DNA of 64,000 bases. Origin: Porites lobata. Its lineage: Eukaryota; Cnidaria; Anthozoa; Scleractinia; Poritidae. The DNA lies in the NCBI GenBank assembly GCA_942486035.1, contig CALNXK010000046.1:2282001-2346000 (forward strand), written 5' to 3'. The notes beneath the pieces are model-generated. The model saw only the letters and a list, made by a program, of their open reading frames with translations. It was not told the origin of the DNA and ran no database searches. How positions within the stretch are numbered: the first letter of the stretch is position 1; each line of letters opens with the position of its first letter. Positions 34,268 through 45,424 of the stretch are shown piece by piece. The translations under genes were made by a program, and so were the position numbers.

Positions 34268-34924
34268 TCACGCAATGGCGCGCTCTGGCTGGAACACTGC
34301 GTTACTAAACTTGGATACAAAATTACCAGCTTCTTGTAAACTCTTCATGTCAGAGGTTTCATCTAAGAGTACCCCAACAAAAGGACTTTCTCTGAGAATT
34401 CTTATAGTTTTTCTCTCGATACAAGCAGAAATGATTTCTACCATTTCAGTAACATGGCTATGGTGCTGACGTGTAATATTCTTGAAATCATTACATCCAT
34501 TTTTTATCTGCAAATTCACGAGATTCTTCTTTAACAATAAAATCCCCGGGTTAAAGAATGCATTAATGGCACTTCCTGTGTTTTCATTGTTTTTTTCCAC
34601 GCACCTAGTAAACTGGCCTCTCAGCTGAGCATCTTGAAGGGCGACTTTGTGGTCATTGTTCATGGCATGCTTTGTGAGAATTGAATGTTTTGCATCCACC
34701 ACTGGATCTACCAATGGATTTTTTTTCTTTGCTTTCTCGCAAACAGTGCAAAACATTTTCTCCTTTTCCTCATCATAGTGTAACCACGGAAATTCTTTCT
34801 TCCATTCTTGGCGAAATCTTCGTTTTGGTTCTTTTTTGGTGGCCCTTCGTTCTCTGTGGATGCCATTTTCAGACTTTCCAGCACATGGTCCTGGCATGTA
34901 TACACTATTGTGAGGGATACACAA
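34268..34924 (-). pseudogene. KIAA1586-like, hAT-derived zinc-finger sequence, 5' part
   Basis: An open frame of 218 codons reads RRFRQEWKKEFPWLHYDEEK, then MFCTVCEKAKKKNPLVD, and H-x4-H in LTKHAMNNDHK. It continues to SPFVGVLLDETSDMKSLQEA and soon stops. This is the TTF-type zinc finger (C-x2-C...H-x4-H) and the start of the hAT RNase-H-like core of KIAA1586/ZNF862 relatives. The rest of the core is absent, so it is truncated. It lies just upstream on the same strand of a second, clearly different member of the superfamily. Confidence 0.7.
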
Positions 34925-35079
34925 AGTCGCTGTGGCGGGCCGCTGACCTGGAAAGTAAACTTTGATCGTAATTTACCCTCTTCCTGTTTTGTTATTAACG
35001 GCGTTTTATGACCTGTAGAATGACAATAAATTTTTTTGTCTTCTTCACCTCCATCTTCATCATTTTCTTTCCGCTTTCA

Positions 35080-35255
35080 CCTTTATTTTCTATGTAAAGA
35101 CATTTTTTCTATGGCATTGTCATCTAGTATGTCGTTCAGCTCTGTTGAAGCTGTTGCCCATCTTTTTTTGAGATCACTTAACCTGACGTGGTTAAGCTTT
35201 GGTCCCTGGGGTCTAGTACTTGGTTCATCATGCACATCAAAACATTTCACTTAGA
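35080..35255 (-). CDS. Possible exon upstream of the hAT-derived sequences
   Basis: The minus strand is open with DEPSTRPQGPKLNHVRLSDL, KKRWATASTELNDILDD and a stop. It looks protein-like but carries no domain I recognise, and no splice sites are clear. Confidence 0.28.
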
Positions 35256-35475
35256 CAGGATCTAACACCACCAGACACCAAATAAGGTAACGTTTTTCAT
35301 TCCTTAGAACCAATTATGTAGCCTAACTATTAAAACAAGAAGTCCTCTTACAGGCCTTTTGTAAAAAAAGTCGGAAAATTGTGAACTTAAGCCTAATTTT
35401 CACTTTAAACTTTTTAATGCCTGCAGTTCCAAAACCACATTGAGCATATAAATATGTCACCCATGATTTTACAGG

Positions 35476-35715
35476 TATTCTAAAACAGCAACCAAAAAAG
35501 CCGTTCAGAAAGCTACTACCAAGACTACCGAATATGCTGGCGAAAAAGCGGGCGATAAAATTATTCTGTTATTAAGCAAAAAGAATAAAAACACATAAAC
35601 ACCAGTAGCGGCATCACCGATAAAAAATCCACAACAGGAGCTCACCGATTACGAGATTAATGAGCGAGTAAATCAATTATTATTTGGAGGCCAGACGAAA
35701 AATAATATCTATTAG
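35476..35715 (+). pseudogene. Small basic ORF at the start of a Polinton/adintovirus-like segment
   Basis: The frame is Lys/Thr/Ala-rich at first, contains one internal TAA (35596-35598), then continues in the same frame to ELTDYEINERVNQLL and a TAG at 35713. Small basic proteins of this kind precede the capsid-like gene in related cnidarian loci, as I recall. The role is unknown. The internal stop indicates a decayed endogenous copy. Confidence 0.45.
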
Positions 35716-35743
35716 TATATGAAATCTTTTACGGATCCAAAAT

Positions 35744-37033
35744 ATGTTGAACGATTTTGACCTAGAAACAGCACTGAATAACACTGTTGCCAATAATGCT
35801 AACCAGAAAAATGATAGCTACGGGTTTGTTGTTGATAACAGCGGAGAGGTTACACCATTCGATTGGAATAATGCCTGAATCGGTCTCGATTTTAAAGTGA
35901 ACGTGCTGTCTAATGGAGGTAATATTGCAGGAAAAGATCATAATGGTATTGTAAACGGGTCGTACTCATTCTTGAAACATTTTGATATTAAGCTCAATGG
36001 CAAGAAAGTGTATGATTGTAATGATGCAAATCACGCGGTTAATATTAAGAATTTACTTGAGTACAGCCCTTCTTATGCCGAAAAAAAACAGCAAGTAATG
36101 AGTTTTTCTTCCTTGATACATCCAGAAATCCGGAAGAGCGGGAATTTGAAGTTAGCGGTACAAATCAGTTAGCCAAAAGGCGAGCAGCTTACAGTAATGG
36201 TTTTGCCCTTCGAAAACCACCGCTGGGTACCTCATCCACAGTAAACACTGAAATACCACTGAACAGATATTCATTCTTTGAAATGTTAGAGGATGAGCTG
36301 TTGCCCAATACAAGGGTTGAAATGAATTTTGAAATTGAGTCAGATGGTAATCTAATTTGGCAAGCCGGAGCTGATTGCAGGGTGGTCATCACCAGCATGC
36401 AGTTGTACGTTCCGCGGATAACCTTTAACAGTGAGGGCCAATCATCCTATATGAGCCAATATCTTAAAAATCATAAGTGGACTTACTTGAGAGAGAATAT
36501 CGAAAGATCAAATAGCAGCCGGCAGAGAGCTGGGCATTTCAGAATTTCAACTGGTATCTCAAAACCCCAACACGTGTTTGTATTCATAATCAATGATGCA
36601 AAATATCGATGCCCAGATGGCTAATCCATTCTTGTATAATACATTCTCTGTCTCAACTGACCCAAGAACCTTATCCAATTGTCATCTGGAGGTTGGAAAT
36701 GGAAACGAATACCTCGAGATACATTACACACCAACTACTGAGAGGACCCGTGTTTGCAGGGATGTGTTGAAGTATGTTCATAAAAATAATGAATATGGTG
36801 AAGGGTCATTACTCAATAAATCTAATTTTAGTACCCTGTTTCCATTCTTATATTTTGATTTAACAAAACAGGAAATGGACATTAAAGATGGCACCACCAA
36901 ACAGACATTCAAATGTGAGCTATCTGGAACAACAGCAACAGCTTATTCTATTTACGCACTGACTCTCTACGAACAAGAGGTTGAGCTAATCCAGAAAGAT
37001 GGCAAAATAATACTCAGATCGCAAATTATGTAA
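35744..37033 (+). pseudogene. Endogenous Polinton/adintovirus-like structural protein gene, broken
   Basis: A protein family I associate with capsid-type genes of cnidarian Polinton/adintovirus-like elements spans about 430 codons in three frames. The start is probably the ATG at 35744. A TGA interrupts the frame at 35876-35878. The frame shifts once near 36100-36110 and again near 36590-36600. Landmarks are ANHAVNIKNLLEYSPSYAEK, LLPNTRVEMNFEIESDGNLI and FLYNTFSVSTDPRTL. The capsid assignment rests on context and recollection of homologues, not on a fold seen here. It cannot make a full protein as it stands. It is the central part of the element fragment, followed by a small hydrophobic-basic ORF. 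Confidence 0.6.
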
Positions 37034-37053
37034 CCATATATTATATAAAACTA

Positions 37054-37623
37054 ATGACAAAATATTATCCTTATTGTGTGTCACTTAGCAAACGACAATT
37101 GGAAAAGCTTTTGAGAGCTTACAATAATAATTCAGCAATAACAATCAGACTTGCCAGAAATCAGTTATCCTTTCCACATGAATTAATGCTAAAAAAAACT
37201 CAGATCAATAGCGGTAGTTTGTGGGGATCATCAATCAAGTTAGGAAGCAAGTTGTTTCCAGTGGCAATGCCACTAGCTAAAAGGGCCATTACAGCGCTTT
37301 CAACTGGCGCTTTATCGGGATTGGCCAGTCTCGGTGTGGATAAAATATTTGGAAAGGGACAACGGGCAGGTTTTCTTATTCCACAGGATAAAATAGCACA
37401 GTTGATTGTGTACAAGCATTTACTGTCCGCAGGTGAGAAAAAGGATATCCTCAACGCTCTCCAAACAGGTAGCGGATTGGTTATCAAACCAACAAAAACA
37501 CAGCAGGGTGGGTTTTTAGGAACTCTACTAGCGAATATAGGAGTCCCCTTGTTACTAAACGCATTAACGGAAAGGGCTTGCAAGCCGACAGAACCGGTTC
37601 CGCTAATACAACAGCTGTTTTAG
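37054..37623 (+). CDS. Endogenous adintovirus-like core/pX-type protein, open frame intact
   Basis: A clean 189-codon frame starts 20 bp after the structural gene. It has a basic N-terminus, a small-residue hydrophobic stretch (residues about 65-90, LAKRAITALSTGALSGLASL), and near the C-terminus IKPTKTQQGGFLGTLLANIG with a hydrophobic run. A K-P-T-x-x-Q-x-G-G-F-L-G-T-L-L motif in a short basic protein next to the capsid-like gene is typical of the virion core (pX-like) ORF of adintovirus/Polinton-like elements. The assignment is from motif and position. There are no stops, unlike its upstream neighbour. Expression is unknown. Confidence 0.55.
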   Translation: MTKYYPYCVSLSKRQLEKLLRAYNNNSAITIRLARNQLSFPHELMLKKTQINSGSLWGSSIKLGSKLFPVAMPLAKRAITALSTGALSGLASLGVDKIFGKGQRAGFLIPQDKIAQLIVYKHLLSAGEKKDILNALQTGSGLVIKPTKTQQGGFLGTLLANIGVPLLLNALTERACKPTEPVPLIQQLF

Positions 37624-37779
37624 TCTGGGAGCAAATGTGTTCCGTGTGAAGTTCGTGCTGAAAGCAAGCACCTAGTGTAAAAGTGTTCATTAGGGCCTAC
37701 TAAACATGAAAAGTTTTGGTGCCAGCTTTGCAACTTGCTCAGACGGCTTTTAAGGGGGGTTAAATTCTGACCCATGAAA

Positions 37780-38220
37780 TCCAGCATGGAAACAAGGCTA
37801 AAACACATAATTCCTCATAACTTTGTTAATAATAGACGAAAATACACCAAACTTGCTCACATGATTGGACATGATCCTCCCTGTTGATTTATGTTAATTC
37901 ACGTAGGTCACGTGACCTTACGCATGAAAGCGAGGCTGAAACATAATTTTCCATAAATTTGTCAAAAAAAATCCTTATCATGCCAAACTTGCTCACCTTA
38001 GTCAGTTAGACATCTTGCATCGATTGGTGCCACTTGGTAGTGTCACGTGACCCCATACATGGAAACGAGGCTGGATATATCTGGAGCATCGTGTAGGATG
38101 GCATTTGTCTTGCCAAATGTATTAACAACTACTAGGCAGATACATATCTGGTTATCCGAGTTCAGATATAAAAACTTCAACTAATCATTGTCCTATGACC
38201 CATAGCACAGGGACGAGACG
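37780..38220. repeat. Degenerate tandem repeat, about 140-bp period, three units
   Basis: The order CATGGAAACRAGGCT, TAACTTTGT-like, CCAAACTTGCTCAC, then CACGTGACC recurs. GGAAACAAGGCT is near 37788, GAAAGCGAGGCT near 37926 and GGAAACGAGGCT near 38061. CAAACTTGCTCAC occurs at about 37848 and 37987. CACGTGAC, an E-box type palindrome, occurs near 37907 and 38044. No coding content. Confidence 0.6.
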
Positions 38221-38432
38221 GATAAAGCAAATACTGCGGAGGCTCCATTTGAGAATCTATCTTGTACACATAATCAATAATTTTGCCAACTTATGATACT
38301 GGTTCCATGTATTCATTTTCGCATGTATATTGGAAGAAGGGCAGAAAATGAAAATAGCGACTACTGCTATTTTATATATACAGTCATGAAAGTTTTACTG
38401 AATATCTATATACATTGTTCTGTTGTCCATTC

Positions 38433-38630
38433 CTATGGAATTTCCTGTTCGACTTCGTCTTCATCATACTCATCATCACTCTCAGCATACTCGTTCTGGC
38501 AATCTTCAGAGCACAGACAGAGATCAGTAAAGACAAGTCCGGCTTTTTGACGCTGACAACGGTTGTTAGAGCAACGGGACTTGGCGCACTTGCATCGGAC
38601 AAGCTGTATAATTGCCTCTGGAGCTGGCAT
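38433..38630 (-). CDS. CXC-like cysteine-rich C-terminal exon
   Basis: The minus-strand frame reads PAPEAIIQLVRCKCAKSRCS, then NNRC, KAGL, TDLCLCSEDCQN and an acidic tail ESDDEYDEDEVEQ before a stop. The Cys pattern (C-K-C-x3-x-C-x3-R-C...C-L-C-x3-C) matches the small CXC-like module that ends many multicopy cnidarian proteins. Two of its usual Cys are replaced (RQRQ and FTD), so it may be decayed. It lies immediately beyond the left edge of block C and its first codons overlap that edge. Confidence 0.5.
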   Translation of the reverse strand: MPAPEAIIQLVRCKCAKSRCSNNRCQRQKAGLVFTDLCLCSEDCQNEYAESDDEYDEDEVEQEIP

Positions 38631-41600
38631 TTTGTACAGTTAGCTCCTTTTCATTTCCCAGATTCTGCACTTTTTGCATCAACTGCTTTGCATTTTTATT
38701 TTTAAAGGTGCGATGGTGAAAACACAGCAAACTTGTCACCTTATTTGGAACAGAAGCGATATTCTCTGCCCCCCTCTAAATAAATTGATTGTGGCGAGTT
38801 GGCATCACTTGGAGAGGAGGAGCACAACTTGTTCATGCAACATGGATGCTGCGCCCAGCCATCTGAACTTAAGGTGATGAGGATTGCAGATGCTTTTTCC
38901 GGATTAATGACAAAGTTATTGACGGAGATTGGCAATTCTTAACTCACCTCGTGCCTTCCTAAGTGGCTCGTAGGTGTCGAGCAATGCCTGAAATTCCTCA
39001 GGATACTCTTCCTCTGCATCGGCCTGGGTTTTCAGGTTCCTGAGGGGAGCTTCCAACCTAAAATTAAACGCTGTCGGGATGCTTTGAAGGAATTGCACCC
39101 TCTCCTCAGGCGTTCGTAATCCTTTAAAGGGAAAAGGAATGTTATTACTTACACTGATGAAGAACAGTTTTCCTCAAATATTGCAATAAGAAAAGGCACA
39201 TGCACTTCTTGCTAGTTAGTGATTCATTTCGTGATGACATCAAGGGCACATCTGCATTTGTGTATGCATGAGCTAAATTTAATGGGCATCCAAATAAATT
39301 TTCAACGGATTACATTTCCAACCTTATTGCAATCTGCAATTTGAAATGGTATTGCTCCAACCAACAGGACATCTGTTTGGAAATTTGGGGTCATAACACC
39401 ATTAAAGGAGCCCTGACAAAAAATTCATATCGTTTTTGACTAATGCTGCTCTAACCAGATGAATAGTGTGTTGTCCCTAGAAAGCTATGCTCTCAACATG
39501 GAATACATAGTTAATCACAGTCCCTATCTTTCTCTTGTTCTCGTGTGCAACTTCAATCAATACCTACCAGGAGTTAGTAGACCAGCACTGTCCGAGTACT
39601 GCTCTATGATCTTTTTGACGTAGATGTGCACTATGCCTGACTGGACAGACCAGCCCCCTAGGCGACGAAGCTGGTCCACCTGATTGTCGGAGAAATGGCC
39701 ACCATTTTCCATGGCGGCCGTGAGGACAAATCTTGTTGCAAAGCCCTAAAAGAGGAACAAGAGTGTGATTGCACATTCAGTGTAGGAAACCATGTGTGCC
39801 AGAATAAGGTATGTGACTAACTTGAGCTTTACATTGTACAAACTGGACATTAATGTAAGTTATTGACTTTTATGAGACCCTTTCATCATCTGCAAACTGT
39901 ATTGCATAGAACTGGTGTAGACAAATCCATAAACAAGTGGCATCGTTACTTGCAATCACCTGATTCACGTTCTGGCTTTGAGATTTGAATGATTACAGTT
40001 GCCGAATGTAAGTGTTTCACAACTGTCTAAGTCCAGGTATCTCTAGGGCCATTAAAGTCGGAGAAAGATGCAGGTATACTTACAGATCTGTAGGATTTGT
40101 GCGACAGATCCCGCGCATTGAATCCCGCATCAAGGACACTATTTTGGATCATTGTTCGTGTTTGAACACTATTGAGCTGTTCTGACTGAATATGAAAAGG
40201 TTAAAAAAAAAAGCACATCATTATGCACCAAACAGAAAGATATTATGAATAACCCTATCATCTTCCCCTCCCCACTTCCAAAAATGGGCACCTTCGCCCC
40301 GACAGCTCTATTTGGAAGATGTGATCCAATCACTCAATTTTATACACGTGGTTAACATGTAGTATTAGTGTCATAGCATTGGGGGGATAAATATCACGTT
40401 CTTTTCCCCCAAACAAGACTATGCATAAATGGAAATATGGTTTGAAAATCAAGTTGTCTTTAAAAAATGGGAAGAATGTAATAGCAAACGACACTACCGA
40501 AAATAGGCCCAGCGGCTACTAACAGAACAAAAGCAGAATTATTGTCTGTAGGATGTAGGAGTGCTTAGGTGTTCAAGACAATTTGTTCCTCCATGGACCC
40601 TGCAAACAATGTACAACTCTTTTATCCAACCATACTTTGACTGTTGCAGCATTGTAATCCAGGCTTAGATCTATTTTATACCTAGTTTTAGAATTATATT
40701 TTTCTTTTTGCACACCTTATTAATATTGACTTGAATCCACTGATAAACATATACATATTTCATGCAATGCAACTCTGCTTTAGCTGATAAAACTTTTGTC
40801 TGAATCCAGTCTCTTTCTCTTTCTCTCTCTCACGTACATTATCCAAAGGTCCGTTTTGATTGACTCATATTTGGAGGTGCTTATATTATGGAGAGTGTTC
40901 GCATTAATATCTGTAAGTAAACTTTGATATTGTCCAAAGGATTATAAATCCTTACCTGTGGGACATGTTGGTTGCGTCGGGTTTCTCATGGCGAAAAATA
41001 ACCTCCCTGGTAACACCATGACTCTCTGGTGGTTGTGATGTCGATGCCGATGTTGATGTGCTTCTACCCTTAAAAATGGAAATTCCTTTTATGGCTATGC
41101 ATGGAAACTCAAGTAAGTACTATTAGAGACTTTTCTGAGGTCTCCTGGGATGAACAGACAAAACGTTGGAGTTCTTACGTCTGAGTGCATTTTATTCTGA
41201 TTCGTTGCTTCAGTGCAATGGAAACTTGTAAGTGACTAAAACAGCCGGAAATTGGTATGTGCATCATCATCTCAAGTAAACTCCCAGTGTGAATAAGTGT
41301 TGAGTCTCAAGGCCCAAAAATGTGTTATGCTCCAAAAGCAAAAAGTAGCCAATTTTGTTAGTTTATGTCAGATTAGTAACAATTTAACAAGGGTACCTGA
41401 ACATGACATCTCCAACTTTGATGCCCTGGGAAAGGGGAAACTCCCCCAAACCCATGTCTTCCCTGAAATGTCTATATTAGGGGTAGAATATGTCTGCACG
41501 ATAGTGCCTGCTCCTGCCCCACAGTGGACTGACAAACTGTGAAGGAACGATACTGGAAAACAAAAGAGGGCATAAGTTATGTTGACATCTGCATGTCCTG

Positions 41601-43290
41601 TTGAGGAACATGTATTGCATGCCATGTCAAATCTCAGTGCTGAGTTTTGAATCCTTTCCCTGTAGGTTATAATAATTATGGGATATTTCAACAAGGATTT
41701 TCAACCATCACATGATAATCATCTCAGGTGAATATACATCAATTGTACAATACATAATTATGACACTTTTTTAATAGAAGCTCTCTTCCTTGAACACACG
41801 CCAATAGGAAAAATATTTTTGGCCAGAAATCTCGAGGTTTAAAAGATTATTTCCAAAAAGGTAGTATCATATAATGTACCACAGTATTGCCATTTCATTC
41901 ACTTACGTTGTAATGCTGGTGGACTTTCGATGCCAATAGTATCAAGAATGTGCTCAAAGTCTTGAGCAAACTTTAGTTTTTTGAGGTGTGAATCCATTTT
42001 GCCCACTTCCTTTTGCAAGAACCGGCTAAGTGTTTTCCCCAACTCAGGGAACTGTTTAGCTGGGCTGTTGTGCCCATTGGAAATTTGCTGGAAATGAAGG
42101 AAACCGGCATATCAGTAAGAGTTGGATTGGGCTTAAATTCTGAGGCACGTTCTCCCACAATGTGGCCTGTTACTGTTGTATGTTTCCAAACAATACAGTC
42201 CGCTGGCCATCTTAAGATTATTCATTGATGAATGGTGCGATTATTACAAGCGCAATGCAACCATTATAGCCAAGTTAGGTAATTTGGAAATAAATATATT
42301 CAGCTAGAATTAAGTATTAAGACATACTTGTTTAATTTATAACATAGAAAATACACCTTATTTTATCGATGCACTAAAAAGGTAGACAAACTACTTCTGA
42401 AAATAAAAAAATGTTGAATTTTATGCAAGACATTTTGACCTGTTACAAAAGTAAAGTAGTTTCAGGCGACCAAATAGTGCATTGCATGATGATTTTTCTT
42501 TTTTGCTAATGGGTATTTCTATTTTAATCAATAGGTCTTTTGCAGTCCACTTACCCACATACAAAGACCACAGAAGAAGTTTTCTATTATCCTTTTATAG
42601 GCGAAGCCGGCCTTCGCGCAGGCCACACAAAAGGCTTTTATGTCGAGCTCTTGCAAGGGGAAGGTCACAGCTGCCCCCGCCTTCACCTCTTTGTGCCAGG
42701 AAAGGAACAAGTTCCTGGCATCAAATATGGACTTTATCTGTAGGCATAAAATACACTGGTGAGAGACTGATGGAGGCGGTGTTGTTGTAGCACAGACACT
42801 TCACGTATAGCATAACAAAACAATAGCTCTTACCGTTCCGGGCGCCAAAGAGTCCACATACATTTTTTTCGCTCTCTTCGCGTCGCCTGCCGCATCATTT
42901 AAGATGGCGGTAAAGCGTGGGATTAATGTGCTGTTCTCTGGCAGGTTTATGCAGGAAATTATATCCCCTTCCGGGGTCACCCCTGTGGAGTGAAACAATG
43001 TTTTACAATTGTTGTTTAATTGACTCTCACGGGAAAATTCTCTACAAATCACCCCCATCGTTAAATGTACTCAAACGCGGAATTTAATATAGTCCGTAAA
43101 GTTTGTTGTCATTCTGCCTGTAATAAAAGTGTAAGAAATGAACCCCTACCTGTGTGTTGATTGGCCATTTTCCTTGGGGCGAGTGAAAATTTTCTTCCTA
43201 GGCCTCCAAATTTATAGCACTGCACAAACATTTTCCCGACGGTTTTTGCCTGGCGGACGCCACGCAGAGTTACTTTCCCGCCATTTTCAT
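38625..43290. repeat. Block C: near-full copy of a triplicated segment
   Basis: This matches block B from CATTTTGTACAGTTAGCTCC to about 43290, introns included. It lacks the exon 7 interval: at 40416-40421 it jumps from the CCAAACAAG equivalent of B 26765 straight to ACTATGCATAAA, the equivalent of B 26982. A partial loss of the sequence seen in B near 28110-28190 also occurs. The upstream end runs on into a THAP-like exon and then abuts a Penelope-like element. Confidence 0.92.
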
Positions 43291-43450
43291 TTGAGCAAAC
43301 GTGTTCGCTGCAAACATAGCTGTTTTCCAGGGGTGGCATATCCACACCCCTTACTTGGTTGAGCCATGCCTTCGTTTTGTGGTCTTGCGGGAACTTGTGC
43401 AAACAAAAGATTGTGACAGGCCTACACGGACTCCCCTCGTGAGTTGCCAT
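38948..43450 (-). pseudogene. Copy C of the unrecognised gene family, with a THAP-like first exon
   Basis: Exons in minus order: E1 43150-43450, E2 42834-42982, E3 42555-42686, E4 41907-42087, E5 41397-41536, E6 40956-41085, E8 39568-39745, E9 38948-39121. E1 is open for 100 codons in the frame that joins E2. It reads VTIFCLHKFPQDHKTKAWLN, then LENSYVCSEHV; the H-K-F-P...W-L...V-C-S-E-H order is that of THAP zinc-finger DNA-binding domains, though the first Cys pair is irregular. The E4 donor is intact GTAAGT. E5 has lost one base against copy B, which shifts the frame, and E7 is deleted. E3 has one extra codon. No copy in the window is whole. Confidence 0.7.
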
Positions 43451-43469
43451 AGCGATTCATTTTAGCCTT

Positions 43470-45373
43470 CAATTATATTTTCGCTCTAACGAGCGTATCT
43501 TATAGAGATTTGCCTCTTATATGATATAATTGGAGGTTTAGTATAGATGCTTTTCAGCAAAGGCTGGTTTTGTATTACAACCCAGTTATTCGTTAAAATT
43601 TGTTTTAGGCCACGTACTGCCGGGTGATATGTTGTGACAAATGGCAAAATTTTCGTTTGAGTCTTTTTTCTTTGTTGGAGAGCCAACCTTCTGTCCTCAA
43701 AGCGGACTCTTGTTAGGGACCTCTCGATGAAGTTGTTGGGATATACGCACGCTTTGAGGCGCAGTTTGAAGTTTGTGAGGCACTCTTCAAAAGTAGTTTG
43801 TGAAGAGTTTGTTCTTAGGAGTCTCGTCGCTTTGCCTTTGATAAAACCTCGTTTTACACCAGAGGGTGGCAGGAGGTGAAATGCGTTTATTGGAAGGTTT
43901 CTGTTGGCTTGTAGTGGGTCTTGATGTCGAGGATAGAGTCAGTTTGAAATCTATCCCCTTTGTATGTTATTGTGTCAAGGAAAGTAATTTTGTTCTCTGA
44001 TATTTCAACTGTAAATTTGATTGAAGGGTGTAACTGGTTAGCTTGTTCAATGAACAAATCGATGTCTTTCTTGCTTTTATTCCATAGGGAGAAAACGTCA
44101 TCGATGTAACGTTTCCATTCTATTGGCTTGATTCTGCTTTGGCAGATGACTTTTGTTTCAAATTCTGCCATGAAGATGTTTGCAAAGGCAACTGCCATTT
44201 TAGTAGCCATGGAAGTACCGTGCGTTTGCGGATAGTTTTCCCCATTGAATTGGAATGAATTTTCCTTTAAGATTAAATCAAGCATTTTCCTAAGGTATTT
44301 GGTCGGGATTGGGGGGTTGTTATTGTGAAATGTGTCGTATGCCCGACATACTGTAGTTATTCCCTCCTCTTGTGGTATATTTGTATACAAGCTGGCGACA
44401 TCCATAGACACTAGAATAGGATCTTGGTGTATTTTGTTTCTTTCCACAAAGTTAATAAAGTCTGTAGAATCCTTAATGTAGGATTTTTGCCTTTGAGCAA
44501 TTGACTGGAGCAGTCTATCCACAAATGATGATATTCTCTCTGTTGGGCCTTCACACCCGGATATGATCTGTCTTCCGACCGGTTTAGGTTTGTGGATTTT
44601 GTTAAGATATACAAAATAGGTATTCTAGGCGGACTGGGAGTTTGCGAAAGCCATTTAGCCGTCATGTCATCGATTTGGTTTCCTTGGTGAAGTTGAGTGA
44701 TAATTTGATTCACTCTTTGTTGCGTGTCTTTCACCATAGGTTGTCTTAAAGGATTATAGTGCTCTCTGTTGTCGAGTAGCACTTGGGCCTCCTTTATTTT
44801 GTCAGTTTTATTCATGATGACTGTTGTAATGCCTTTATCTGCCTTTTTTAGGTTCAATGCAGAGTTGTGTTTCAGTTCTGCAATAGCTTTAAATCCATTT
44901 CGTGATAGATTGTATTCAGGCTTAATTGTTTTAATTTTGGCTAATTGTACCTTGACACTTTCCAAGTAGCTTTCAAGGGCAACTGATGGTTGAACTGGTG
45001 GTATCCAGTTTGATTTAACGTGGAACGGATGCGGTTCTTTGTTTTGACCGTGAAATATGTATTGAAGGCGCATTCGTCTTGGAAACTGTTCAAAATCTTG
45101 CACGAGTTGATGCCTGATTTTTGTCTCGTCTGCCACGGGTGTTGGGATAAACTTGACACCCTTTGATATCACGCTGACTTGGTTGTCAGTAAGTTGGTGG
45201 CTTGAAAAATTTTTTAGAAATTGTTCATTCGTCTCCCTATGTGTGGTTTGGTGCCTGTGTGTGGCGTTTTTCTGGCGCATTCTACGCCTTTGGTTTCTCG
45301 ATAGGCAATTGCTCTTCAAATGGTTTGTGGTGGTTGCTGATGGTGCAGAGAATACAATGTTGTAACTTTCCAC
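43470..45373 (-). pseudogene. Penelope-like element reverse transcriptase, truncated before the endonuclease
   Basis: Two long frames and one short one make up the protein. Residues from 45373 include PRRMRLQYIFHGQNKEPHPF, NLKKADKGITTVIMNKTDKI and PRIPILYILTK. A shift near 44590 leads to the frame ending at 43887. That frame has VSMDVASLYTNIP, HGTSMATKMAVAFANIFMAE and the catalytic W-K-R-Y-I-D-D-V-F, then ENKITFLDTITYKGDRF. After a stop and shift, GVKRGFIKGKATRLLRTNSS continues to 43486. Penelope-like enzymes normally end in a GIY-YIG endonuclease; this copy stops before it, at the junction with block C. The Y-I-D-D motif is intact but the gene is broken. Confidence 0.9.
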
Positions 45374-45424
45374 ACGTTTATTTGTGCTAATTTACATGTG
45401 CTGACACAATATTCGTGAGGTCAA

